From positions 1-52,598 of the forward strand of contig JAJRXC010000045.1 in assembly GCA_024276495.1 (NCBI GenBank): 52,598 nucleotides of DNA, in the 5' to 3' direction. Shown here in pieces: positions 17,962 through 25,166 of this stretch. How positions within the stretch are numbered: position 1 is the first letter of the stretch; the number at the start of each line of letters is the position of its first letter. Below the pieces are notes generated by a model that saw nothing but the letters and a program-made list of their open reading frames with translations, was not told the DNA's origin and did not search any database. Origin of the DNA: Actinomycetes bacterium (GTDB lineage: Bacteria; Actinomycetota; Acidimicrobiia; Acidimicrobiales; Aldehydirespiratoraceae). Both the position numbers and the translations under genes were made by a program.

Positions 17962-19161
17962 ATGTACGGACATAGCCAGCCGAACTTCTCACCGGTCGCG
18001 CGGGCGTTTCGCCGCCAGCTGCGAAACGTCGAGGGCGGCGCGGCCGTGGCCGTCTACCACCGAGGCGAGCTCGTCGTCGACCTCTGGGGCGGTGAGCGCA
18101 CCGACGACGGTGATCCGTGGGAGTCCGACACCTTGGCGATGTGCTTCAGCACGACCAAAGGCGTCGTCTCGTTCGCGTTGCACCTCCAGGCCGAAGCCGG
18201 ACGCCTCGCCTACGACGAACCGGTCGCCACGTACTGGCCCGAGTTCGCCCAGAACGGAAAGGCCGGGGTCACGGTACGCCACGTGCTCACCCACTCGGCC
18301 GGCCTCCACCGCCTGCGAAGTGTGATCGACGACGCCGAGCAGATGCTCGACTGGGACTACATGGTGGATGCCCTGGCCGAGCAACCCCCCGCCTACGAGC
18401 CCGGAACCCGCAACGGCTACCATGCCTTGACCTACGGATGGCTGGCCGGTGAGATCGTGCAACGGGTCACCGGTCGATCGCTCGTCGACGTGATCGCCGA
18501 CGACGTCGCCGCCCCGCTCGGACTCGACGGCCTGTTCCTGGGCTGTCCTCCCGAACAGCGTCATCGTGTCGCCCCGCTCCAGGCCCTCGGCTCGACGTTC
18601 GGGGTCGGCTGGATGCCGAAACCCGTGCGGGCCCTCCAGATGCAGATCGGGAATCAGCTGGGGCGAGGGCTGAGCTTCGCCCGGTCGCCGATCAACACCC
18701 GGCGCATGGTCAACGCGCTGTTGCCCCGCGGGATCGAGGACGTGCTCATCTCTCCGGAGATCATGGATGCGTCGATACCCGCGGCCAACGGCTTTCTCAC
18801 CGCGCGCTCGCTCGCGGCGATGTACGCGGTGCTGGCCGGGGAGGGCACGCTCGGCGACGTGCGGCTGTTGTCACCCGAACGGGTGGCCGAGATCGGCGAG
18901 GTGCAGACCAACCGTCGCGACCTCGTGCTGATCATCCCGATGCGCTGGCGGCTGGGCTATCACCGGCTTCTCGGCGCTCGGGGAGCCGCGCCCGCGGCAT
19001 TCGGCCACTTCGGTTTCGGCGGTTCCGGGGCCTGGGCGGATCCCAGCCGTGATCTGGCCGTGGCGATGGTCTGCAATCGCGGAACCGGCACTCCCGTCGG
19101 CGATCTTCGGCTGATCCGACTCTCGCGGGCCGCGATCGAGGCGGCCGACGCCCTCGAGTGA
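17962..19161 (+). CDS. class VIII esterase / beta-lactamase-fold serine hydrolase
   Basis: A 399-residue serine hydrolase of the class C beta-lactamase fold. The nucleophile and lysine are in STTK, S63 and K66, and the YHALTYGWLAGE segment near 153-164 supplies the tyrosine typical of EstB-like class VIII esterases. A C-terminal FGHFGFGGSGAWADP replaces the lactamase KTG box. There is no export signal, so it is cytosolic. I infer an esterase rather than a lactamase, in line with its place 30 bases after a Baeyer-Villiger monooxygenase. The ATG at 17962 is preferred; a GTG at 17944 would add six residues. Confidence 0.82.
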   Translation: MYGHSQPNFSPVARAFRRQLRNVEGGAAVAVYHRGELVVDLWGGERTDDGDPWESDTLAMCFSTTKGVVSFALHLQAEAGRLAYDEPVATYWPEFAQNGKAGVTVRHVLTHSAGLHRLRSVIDDAEQMLDWDYMVDALAEQPPAYEPGTRNGYHALTYGWLAGEIVQRVTGRSLVDVIADDVAAPLGLDGLFLGCPPEQRHRVAPLQALGSTFGVGWMPKPVRALQMQIGNQLGRGLSFARSPINTRRMVNALLPRGIEDVLISPEIMDASIPAANGFLTARSLAAMYAVLAGEGTLGDVRLLSPERVAEIGEVQTNRRDLVLIIPMRWRLGYHRLLGARGAAPAAFGHFGFGGSGAWADPSRDLAVAMVCNRGTGTPVGDLRLIRLSRAAIEAADALE

Positions 19162-19175
19162 CCCCGCACGCGGCA

Positions 19176-19212
19176 ACGCCCCGCCCGTCTCACCGGGAGA
19201 CGGGCGGGGCGT
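19176..19212. terminator. bidirectional hairpin terminator
   Basis: Perfect 16-base arms (19176-19191 and 19197-19212) enclose a 5-base loop. The hairpin lies between two convergent genes, ending 25 bases from the stop of the minus-strand gene, and can serve both. It has no T-run. Confidence 0.7.
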
Positions 19213-19237
19213 CGGCGCGGAGGCCTCGGGAGGCGGA

Positions 19238-20047
19238 TCAGTCGTCGCTGCCGTGGCGGCCGTCGTCGGAGCGGTCGTCGTCGCTGCCGTGGCGACCGTC
19301 ATCGTCGCGGTCGTCGCGGCCGTGGCGGTCGTCGTCGTGGCGGTCGTCGCTGCGGTCGTCGACGCTCGAGGACGGGCTGTCATCGGTGCCGTGGGGTCCG
19401 TCGTCGACGCTCGAGGACGGGCTGTCGTCGGCCGAGCCGACGGTCTCGGTCACGTCGTCGGTTCGACGATCCCGAACCCGGATACGAAGCTGTCCGTCCT
19501 CGATCTCGGCCCGGAAGTCGACCCGATCGCTTCCGTTGCGGAAGTTGACGCCGGCCTCGAGCGGCTCGTTCTCGATCTCCGGGTTCCAGCCGTCATTGGC
19601 CTGGACGTCGATCACGACGACATCGTGACCATCGACGCTGATGGTCACGGAGCCGGCGTCGAGGACCGGATGGGTGCTGACCACCGGGGAGGCCGGTGCG
19701 ACGGTCGGGTCCGAGGGAGCCGTGGTCGACGGCACGGTCGTCGATGGCACCGTGGTCGAGGGAACGGTCGTCGAGGGCACCGTGGTCGAGGGAACGGTGG
19801 TCGAGGGCGCCGTGGTCGAGGGAACGGTCGTCGAGGAATCGGTGGCCGACGTCGACTCAGAGGTCGACGACGAGATCGACGGCAAGGCCGCTTCGACAGT
19901 CTCGATCGAGGTGGAGGTGTCCGCGCCGGGGACGACGTCGATGGCGCCGCCGAGTTGGGCACCACTCGTTGCCGCGATGGCCACGGAGGCGCCGATGAGG
20001 GTCTTGCCCAGTGCCGTGCCGGCGAGGGTGGTCAGTTTGGTCCACAT
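19238..20047 (-). CDS. exported repeat protein with Asp/His-rich tail
   Basis: A 269-residue protein of no family I recognise. A hydrophobic stretch at residues 15-35 suggests a signal peptide or anchor. Residues 72-111 are eight copies of a five-residue unit STTVP/STTAP, a likely wall-spanning or glycosylated linker. Residues about 122-195 form a beta-rich domain with VTISVDGHDVVVIDV. From about 205 the chain is Asp-, His- and Arg-rich, with DDSPSSSVDD twice, then units such as RHGSDD; this tail could bind divalent metal, which is inference. The ATG follows AAAGGA by seven bases. The repeats are frame-consistent only on this strand. Confidence 0.7.
   Translation of the reverse strand: MWTKLTTLAGTALGKTLIGASVAIAATSGAQLGGAIDVVPGADTSTSIETVEAALPSISSSTSESTSATDSSTTVPSTTAPSTTVPSTTVPSTTVPSTTVPSTTVPSTTAPSDPTVAPASPVVSTHPVLDAGSVTISVDGHDVVVIDVQANDGWNPEIENEPLEAGVNFRNGSDRVDFRAEIEDGQLRIRVRDRRTDDVTETVGSADDSPSSSVDDGPHGTDDSPSSSVDDRSDDRHDDDRHGRDDRDDDGRHGSDDDRSDDGRHGSDD
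19715..19834. repeat. 15-base tandem repeat, eight units
   Basis: Eight imperfect 15-base units code for the STTVP/STTAP linker of the exported protein. Units differ mainly at third positions and at the V/A codon, so the array has drifted but keeps frame. It could vary in copy number by slippage. Confidence 0.8.
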
Positions 20048-20105
20048 GAGTCATTCCTTTGGTTGGGGGGGATGACACACACCTTGCGGGATCGACCCCG
20101 AAGCG

Positions 20106-20138
20106 GGTCCTAGCCTTCTCTCAAATCGGTCCTAAGCC
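20106..20138. promoter_or_regulatory. direct repeats upstream of the exported protein gene
   Basis: GGTCCTAGCC (20106-20115) and GGTCCTAAGCC (20128-20138) repeat with a 22-base period, about two helix turns, 60-90 bases upstream of the ATG at 20047. They could bind an activator or repressor. The protein is not identified. Confidence 0.3.
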
Positions 20139-20170
20139 GGTGAGACGTTCGACACAGCGCGGCCGAGCGT

Positions 20171-20210
20171 CTGATTCGCTCGGCCCCCCGACATGGGTCG
20201 AACGAATCAG
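20171..20210 (-). terminator. hairpin at the end of the enoyl-CoA hydratase gene
   Basis: CTGATTCG (20171-20178) pairs with CGAATCAG (20203-20210), and an inner stem CGGCCC/GGGTCG adds six pairs after a 2x2 internal loop. The right arm includes the stop codon. Confidence 0.5.
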
Positions 20211-20977
20211 TCGATCCCGTCGAAGTCCGGTTCGCGCTTCTCCGCGAACGCCGTCATGGCCTCGATGTTCGCGGCCGACCCCAACAGGACCGCGAACTCT
20301 TCGTTCTCGCGCTCGTGGGCCGCGTGCATCGCCGCCCTCATCGGTTCGACGATCGTGCGCTTGCAGGCCATCAGCGACGAGATCGGTTTCGTCGCGAGGG
20401 TGTGGGCGTGGCGCATCGTCACCTCCATGAGCTCGGCCGGTTCGCACACCTTGTAGGCGAGGCCCACCTCTCGGCACTCCTCCGCGGCGAGCCATTCCGA
20501 GCTCATCAGCGCCCACGTGGCGTTCTGACGCCCGACCAGCGCGGGGAACGTGGCGCTGCTGGCCAGCTCCGGCGCCACGCCGAGCATCGTGAACGGGCAC
20601 TTCAGCCGGGCCGTGGTCGACATGAAGACGAGATCGGCGACTCCGAGAATCGTCGCACCGAACCCGAGGCCCATGCCGTTGACCGCGAGGACCAGAGGTT
20701 TCGGGAAGTCGATGAGGATCTTCGTCAGCCCGGGAAAGCCGTGTTCCATCTCGATCTGCTCACCCATCGCGAGCCGGCCCATCTCGATCACGTCCTGGCC
20801 GGCCGAGAACGAGTCGTCACTGCCGGTGAACACCACCACTGCGACGCCCGGATCGTTCTCGGCGTCGAGAAAGGCGCGGGCGGCGCCGTCCCACATGGCG
20901 ACGTTCATCGCGTTCTTCGCCTCCGGGCGCATCAGGGTGATGACACGAACCCGACCGTCGTTTCTGACTTCGATCAT
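20207..20977 (-). CDS. enoyl-CoA hydratase/isomerase family protein
   Basis: A 256-residue crotonase-fold protein. The oxyanion-hole segments are visible: SFSAGQDVIEM near the acyl-CoA pocket and NGMGLGFGATILGVADLVFM in the second half. Glutamate occurs in APELASSATFPALVG, consistent with an isomerase or hydratase; the exact reaction cannot be told. It most resembles the ECI/PaaG-like branch. A -10 box TAGGCT seven bases before the ATG suggests its own leaderless promoter, although the PlsC and acyl-CoA ligase genes lie just upstream on the same strand. Confidence 0.85.
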   Translation of the reverse strand: MIEVRNDGRVRVITLMRPEAKNAMNVAMWDGAARAFLDAENDPGVAVVVFTGSDDSFSAGQDVIEMGRLAMGEQIEMEHGFPGLTKILIDFPKPLVLAVNGMGLGFGATILGVADLVFMSTTARLKCPFTMLGVAPELASSATFPALVGRQNATWALMSSEWLAAEECREVGLAYKVCEPAELMEVTMRHAHTLATKPISSLMACKRTIVEPMRAAMHAAHERENEEFAVLLGSAANIEAMTAFAEKREPDFDGID

Positions 20978-20984
20978 GGGGCCG

Positions 20985-20990
20985 AGCCTA
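20985..20990 (-). promoter_or_regulatory. leaderless -10 box of the enoyl-CoA hydratase gene
   Basis: TAGGCT on the minus strand ends seven bases before the ATG at 20977, the spacing expected for a leaderless transcript within the 35-base gap to the PlsC gene. Confidence 0.5.
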
Positions 20991-21012
20991 CGGCCCGTGT
21001 CACCCGGCATCG

Positions 21013-21771
21013 TCAGCCGATCGCCGACGACGGCTCCTCGGACGGAAGTCCGGTGGCGGTGAGGTCGACCGGTCGCTTCGCGGCGGCCGGTGAGGGGTCG
21101 TCGGGAATCGGCTCGCCGGAGTAGACGTCGACATAGGTCTGACCCGACAGCTCGGCGATCTCGAACATCACCTCGTCGGTGATCTGGCGCAGGAGAAGGC
21201 GGTCGTCGATTCGGGATCGGTAACGGCTGACGTCGATCGGCGTACCGATGTGGATCTCGCAGTGCTCGCCCAGCTTCGGCATGGTCCGATCGGGAGGCTG
21301 GATCTTGTCGGTGCCGATGAGACCGACCGGGATGATTGGTGCGCCGGTACGCAGCGCCAGCCGGGCGACCCCGGTCTTTCCCTTGTGGAGATAGCCGTCG
21401 CGCGTGCGGGTGCCCTCGGGGTAGATGAGGAACAGCTCTCCCCGCTCCAGCGACGCGGCGGCGGCATCGAGCGCGACCTTGCTGGCATCCCCGCCGGAAC
21501 GATCGAGAGGGATCATGCCGCTGGCCGGAAAGAAGTAACGGGTCTTCCAGCTGTCCATGTACTCGGCCTTGCCGACGGCGAGGACTCGGCGGGGCATGAT
21601 CGACATGGTGAACACGGAATCGAGAAACGAGAGGTGGTTGGGGGCGATCAGCGCCGGTCCCTCGGCGGGCACGTTGTCGAGTCCGGTGATGGTCACGTCC
21701 CACAATCGGCGCATGAGGGGTCGCATCACCCGGGTCATCCCGGGTTGCAGCCATCCGGTCTCTCCGACCAT
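21013..21771 (-). CDS. 1-acylglycerol-3-phosphate acyltransferase (PlsC family)
   Basis: A 252-residue PlsC-type acyltransferase of the inner membrane face. It contains block I NHLSFLD (the NHX4D catalytic pair), block II around FFPASGMIPLDR and block III LIYPEGTRTRDG. The family acylates lysophosphatidate with acyl-CoA or acyl-ACP to give phosphatidate. A C-terminal extension of about 40 low-complexity residues, with PDDPSPAAAKRP, follows the core. The ATG comes three bases after the stop of the acyl-CoA ligase gene, so both are cotranscribed. Confidence 0.9.
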   Translation of the reverse strand: MVGETGWLQPGMTRVMRPLMRRLWDVTITGLDNVPAEGPALIAPNHLSFLDSVFTMSIMPRRVLAVGKAEYMDSWKTRYFFPASGMIPLDRSGGDASKVALDAAAASLERGELFLIYPEGTRTRDGYLHKGKTGVARLALRTGAPIIPVGLIGTDKIQPPDRTMPKLGEHCEIHIGTPIDVSRYRSRIDDRLLLRQITDEVMFEIAELSGQTYVDVYSGEPIPDDPSPAAAKRPVDLTATGLPSEEPSSAIG

Positions 21772-21774
21772 CGC

Positions 21775-23232
21775 TCAGCCCAACTTCCGACGCACGGTCT
21801 TGCCACTCGCGGCGATCGGAAGCTCGTCGACCACATGGAGCTCGGTCGGGCACTTGTAGCGGGCGAGACGCTCCCGGCAGAAGTCGACCAGGTCGTCGAG
21901 CTCGGGTGGATCGACTCCTTCGGGCACCGTGACGTAGGCGACGACGCGCTCGCCTCGCCGTTCGTCCTCACGGCCGACGACGATGGTCTGGCGCACCGCG
22001 GGGTGTTGGACGAGGACGGTTTCGACCTCGAAGGGATACACGTTGAAACCCGAGACGATGATGAGGTCCTTGGCCCGGTCGACCAGCGCGAGATAGCCGT
22101 CTTCGGAGAGCACACCGATGTCGCGGGTGTGGAGCCATCCGTCGTCGTCGAGCACGGCCTTGGTGGACTCCTCGTTCCCCCAGTAGCCGAGAAAGACGCC
22201 GGGACCACGAACCAGGATCTCGCCGGCGTCGTCGAACGGGACGGAGTTGCCGTCGTCGTCGACCACCATCACCTCGACCCCGGGAGCCGCCTTGCCGACC
22301 GTGCCGGGGCGGACCGGGATGCCGATGTGGCTCGTCACGGTGGGGGAGGTCTCGGTGAGGCCGTATCCCTCCTGGAGCTCGACCCCGAAGCGTTCCTTGA
22401 ACTCGGTCCAGGGGGCGGGGTGAAGGGCCGAGGCCCCCGATGAGATCCGCTGAACGTCGCGAAACGCGTCGTCCGGGATTCCCGGGGCGTCGAGGAAGGC
22501 CCGCCACATCGGCGGGACGCCGGCGAACCGGTCGACATCGTGACGTTTGATCAAGTCGACGCAGCGCTGCGGTTCGAATTGATCGACGAACACCACGGTG
22601 CCGCCCACCCGAAGCGTCGACAGCAGCGAGATGTTGAACCCGTACATGTGTGACACGGGAATCGTGGCGAGCACGACGGAGCCGGTGCGCAGCCCGCTCC
22701 CGCGGGTCTCGATGATCGCGGTCTGGTTGGAGGTGAGGTTGTCGTGGCTGAGCATCGCCGCCTTCGGCGCGCCGGCCGTGCCGCTGGTGAAGAGCATCAC
22801 CGCCAGACGACTGCCGTCGATCGCCGCCGCCTCGATCGGTGCACCCTCGGGAAGAGGATCGATGCCCCTGACCGCCGCGCCGGCGGGCGTCGCAACCCGC
22901 CTGTGGAGTTGCTCGTCGCCCTCGCGTCCGGTCAGCACGAGACTGGTCTCGACCGCGGCCACCTGGGACCGGAGCTCGGAGGCGGGGCTCGTCGGGTCGA
23001 GCAGGACCGCCACCATTCCCGCGGACGTGACGGCGAGGACCGCGACCGCGGTCGATGTGGTGTTGGTCGCGACGATGGCGACACGGTCCCGTTCGCGCAG
23101 GCCGGCCCCGACGAGATCGGCGCGGGTTCGGGCGACGAGCGAACGCAGCTCGCCGTAGGTCGTGCGCGTGTCGATGTCGATCAGCGCGGGGGCGTCTTCG
23201 GGATGGTCGTCGATGAGGGTGGAGAGCGTCAA
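21775..23232 (-). CDS. acyl-CoA ligase (AMP-forming)
   Basis: A 485-residue adenylate-forming enzyme that activates a carboxylic acid, probably a fatty acid, to its CoA thioester. Motifs in order: the P-loop MLFTSGTAGAPKAAMLSH, then GYGLTETSPTVT, the hinge LVDRAKDLIIVSGFNVYP, and the C-terminal catalytic lysine in ASGKTVRRKL. It is slightly short for a FadD. The start is a TTG (MTLSTLIDDHPED), supported by a TAGTCT -10 box eight bases upstream. It leads an operon with PlsC, suggesting that activated acids go into phospholipid or neutral lipid. Confidence 0.88.
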   Translation of the reverse strand: MTLSTLIDDHPEDAPALIDIDTRTTYGELRSLVARTRADLVGAGLRERDRVAIVATNTTSTAVAVLAVTSAGMVAVLLDPTSPASELRSQVAAVETSLVLTGREGDEQLHRRVATPAGAAVRGIDPLPEGAPIEAAAIDGSRLAVMLFTSGTAGAPKAAMLSHDNLTSNQTAIIETRGSGLRTGSVVLATIPVSHMYGFNISLLSTLRVGGTVVFVDQFEPQRCVDLIKRHDVDRFAGVPPMWRAFLDAPGIPDDAFRDVQRISSGASALHPAPWTEFKERFGVELQEGYGLTETSPTVTSHIGIPVRPGTVGKAAPGVEVMVVDDDGNSVPFDDAGEILVRGPGVFLGYWGNEESTKAVLDDDGWLHTRDIGVLSEDGYLALVDRAKDLIIVSGFNVYPFEVETVLVQHPAVRQTIVVGREDERRGERVVAYVTVPEGVDPPELDDLVDFCRERLARYKCPTELHVVDELPIAASGKTVRRKLG

Positions 23233-23240
23233 GGAGCCCG

Positions 23241-23246
23241 AGACTA
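23241..23246 (-). promoter_or_regulatory. leaderless -10 box of the acyl-CoA ligase gene
   Basis: TAGTCT on the minus strand lies eight bases before the TTG start at 23232. It is divergent from the -10 box at 23373. Confidence 0.5.
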
Positions 23247-23372
23247 TCCGTCCGGCCGGGTGGCGTCAGCGGCCGTGCGGAGCGGCGCAGCCCCGGTGAC
23301 GCAGGTCGCGACGACGTCACATCCGCGGTCTCGCACCTCCGAGAGCAGTGCCGGCAGCGACCGCTCGCCGAT

Positions 23373-23378
23373 TAGGGT
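23373..23378 (+). promoter_or_regulatory. leaderless -10 box of the DUF2993 gene
   Basis: TAGGGT lies seven bases before the GTG at 23386 and decides that start, since no Shine-Dalgarno site is present. Confidence 0.55.
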
Positions 23379-23385
23379 CGTTTCG

Positions 23386-24201
23386 GTGAGCCCGGTTTGG
23401 TTCGACCCCCTTGGCCTTCGGGGCAGCAAGCTCGATCCGTTCACGATGTTCGCCGACGCGCTCCGCGGTGAAGGCCTCGCGCAGCAGTCGGTCGACGCGA
23501 TGGCCGCGACCGTCGTCCGTCGGCTCGTCGGCCGTCGAATCGAGATCGATCGGGACCCTCCGGTGTCCGCGACGGTGGATCGCATCCACGAGGCCACGCC
23601 GGCAACCGCGCGCGCGGCGATCCCGACGACCTTCGGCGAAGTGCCGATGTGGCAGCGGTTGCGGGCCCGGATCCGGGATGTCTCCATCGGCGACAAGACG
23701 CTGCGGTCGGTCGAGATGACCGTGACCGGCGTTCGCCTCATCGGGGCGACCAGCCAACGCCTCGGCGTGGAACACGTCGAGTTCAACGCCACGATCGCGC
23801 CGGAAGAGGCGGAGCGGTGGGCCGCGGAGATCGAGGGATCCCACGTCGTGCGGGTGCGAGATGGTCGTCTGGAAGCGACCGATCGCCGGGTCGCCCGTTG
23901 GGCGTGGCTCGAGGTCGCGGTCACCGCCGCGGATCGTGTGGTCGTGGTCACGCCGGTCGCGCTCCGGATTCTCGGGCGAGCCGTGCCCATGCCGAGTCGG
24001 CTGCGTCGCCCGCTCGCGCGACCGGTTCCGTGGCTTCCCGGCGACCTCGTGATTCGTGAGGTCCGGGTGACCGGGCCGGCGATCGGGGTGCGCGGCGAGC
24101 TCGGAGATGTCCGGGTTCCGGTGGATGTGGCCCGGGTGATGACCGAGCTCGGCGCGCTCGGCACCAAGTCGGTGTTGCGGATCGTTCTCGGCGACCGCTG
24201 A
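23386..24201 (+). CDS. DUF2993 (LmeA-like) protein
   Basis: A 271-residue beta-rich protein of the DUF2993 family; mycobacterial LmeA is the studied member and acts in cell-envelope mannan metabolism. The visible repeats of strands include IRDVSIGDKTLRSVEMTV and IREVRVTGPAIGVRGEL. No signal peptide is seen, unlike LmeA, so a cytosolic or lipid-transfer role is possible and the function is open. The GTG at 23386 is set by the -10 box seven bases upstream. The gene is divergent from the acyl-CoA ligase and ends three bases from the convergent HTH gene. Confidence 0.7.
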   Translation: MSPVWFDPLGLRGSKLDPFTMFADALRGEGLAQQSVDAMAATVVRRLVGRRIEIDRDPPVSATVDRIHEATPATARAAIPTTFGEVPMWQRLRARIRDVSIGDKTLRSVEMTVTGVRLIGATSQRLGVEHVEFNATIAPEEAERWAAEIEGSHVVRVRDGRLEATDRRVARWAWLEVAVTAADRVVVVTPVALRILGRAVPMPSRLRRPLARPVPWLPGDLVIREVRVTGPAIGVRGELGDVRVPVDVARVMTELGALGTKSVLRIVLGDR

Positions 24202-24204
24202 ACG

Positions 24205-24561
24205 TCAGGTGTCGTCGTTCTCGGCGAGGAACGACTGGTAGATGCGGATCAGCACCTGTTTCTGGTCGGTGCTGAGGTCGGTCTGGGCCCGAATCGTGGC
24301 GACGAGGTCGCTGGCCCGGTCCTCGTCGAGGATGCCGGCGCGAACGTAGAGCGACTCGGCCGAGACCTCGAGCGCGCGGGCGATCTGTTGGAGGATCTCC
24401 GCCGATGGCCGCTTCAACCCTCGTTCGATCTGCGAGAGATACGGATTCGAGACGTTGGCCAGGTCGGCCAGCTTGCGGACGCTGAGCTCGGCCTGCCGTC
24501 GCTGCTCGCGGATGTAGCCGCCCAGCTCGTGCCAGGCTTCGCGTGGGTCCTTGTCAGGCAT
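24205..24561 (-). CDS. XRE-type HTH regulator beside the HBHA-like gene
   Basis: A 118-residue cytosolic regulator. Residues about 10-70 are a Cro/C1 helix-turn-helix with YIREQRRQAELSVRKLADLA, then VSNPYLSQIERGLKRPS as the recognition helix. The rest, with LYVRAGILDEDR and QKQVLIRIYQSFLAEN, matches the mycobacterial Rv0474-type regulator, which is adjacent to the heparin-binding hemagglutinin gene hbhA. The ATG at 24561 is chosen because homologues start just before the ELGxYIR segment; a GTG at 24609 would add 16 residues. It lies 120 bases after the HBHA-like gene and may share its transcript. Confidence 0.8.
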   Translation of the reverse strand: MPDKDPREAWHELGGYIREQRRQAELSVRKLADLANVSNPYLSQIERGLKRPSAEILQQIARALEVSAESLYVRAGILDEDRASDLVATIRAQTDLSTDQKQVLIRIYQSFLAENDDT

Positions 24562-24681
24562 GGCGGGGGGCTCTCGGAGGTTCGGGTGCACCTCGCGGTT
24601 CGGGCGCACGGTTCATTGTGGACGCGCAACGACCGGGCCACCAGCGGTGACCCGGTCGCAGGGGGGATCCGGGGAGGGGAC

Positions 24682-25047
24682 TCAGGCCTTCGAGGTGGTG
24701 GCCTTCTTGGTGGCCTTCGTCTTCTTGGCGGGGGCCTTGGCGGCCTTCACCGTCTTCGTGGCCTTGGGGGCGTTGATGCCGATGAAGTCCCACGCCTTGG
24801 TCCGGTTCGTGGCCAGGGCGGTGGCGACCTGCTCGGGGAGACGGGACTCGAACTTCTCGGCTCGGGGCTCGGTGCGGGCCCGGAACTCGGTGAGTGCTTC
24901 GGTGGCCTGCTTGCGGGCGAGGGTGCTGTGCTCCTCGACGAACTCGGGGGTGGGAACCTCGCGGCCGACGATCGCGTCGGTGACGAGTAGGTTCACGCCG
25001 ACCGAGGTGTAGGCGACGTTCTTGACCTGATCGAGAACTGCAGTCAT
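24682..25047 (-). CDS. HBHA/phasin-like protein with lysine-rich tail
   Basis: A 121-residue mostly helical protein. Residues about 5-95 resemble heparin-binding hemagglutinin and phasin-like coiled coils (LARKQATEALTEFRARTEP), and residues about 95-121 are a Lys/Ala/Thr tail with PAKKTKATKKA. In mycobacteria HBHA is a surface adhesin and also associates with lipid inclusions; here a role on storage-lipid granules is an inference from the two WS/DGAT genes in the window. The ATG follows AGGAGC at six to seven bases. A canonical promoter is visible upstream, see 25111-25138. Confidence 0.78.
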   Translation of the reverse strand: MTAVLDQVKNVAYTSVGVNLLVTDAIVGREVPTPEFVEEHSTLARKQATEALTEFRARTEPRAEKFESRLPEQVATALATNRTKAWDFIGINAPKATKTVKAAKAPAKKTKATKKATTSKA

Positions 25048-25110
25048 GGTTCTGCTCCTGGATTGGATGGGGGGAATCTCGGATGCACTCTGCGGTGTCC
25101 CGATATGCTT

Positions 25111-25138
25111 ACTATAGCTAGCATCTCAACCATGTCAA
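25111..25138 (-). promoter_or_regulatory. consensus sigma-70-type promoter of the HBHA-like gene
   Basis: On the minus strand TTGACA (25138-25133) and TATAGT (25116-25111) are separated by 16 bases, the best promoter in the window. It gives a leader of about 57 bases with a ribosome binding site. It lies in an AT-rich patch shared with the divergent gene. Confidence 0.75.
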
Positions 25139-25158
25139 CCATTTTCGCTAACAATAGT
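25111..25158. promoter_or_regulatory. inverted repeat covering both divergent -10 boxes
   Basis: ACTATAGCTAGC (25111-25122) and GCTAACAATAGT (25147-25158) are complementary at 10 of 12 positions. The left arm covers the -10 box of the HBHA-like gene and the right arm most of the -10 box of the phosphoribosyltransferase gene. It is a candidate operator, perhaps for the HTH protein at 24205-24561. Confidence 0.4.
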
Positions 25159-25160
25159 TT
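25155..25160 (+). promoter_or_regulatory. leaderless -10 box of the phosphoribosyltransferase gene
   Basis: TAGTTT lies six bases before the ATG at 25167, which supports this start over the second ATG at 25188. Confidence 0.55.
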
Positions 25161-25166
25161 GCACCA

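Noticed and set aside
19715-19834. CRISPR array
   Set aside because: The repeats are 15 bases with no spacers and code in frame for STTVP units; no cas genes are near.
19253-20113. Plus-strand reading of the repeat region as a Val/Gly/Arg-rich protein
   Set aside because: The minus strand has a signal-like N terminus, ribosome binding site and structured domain; the plus reading is its mirror.
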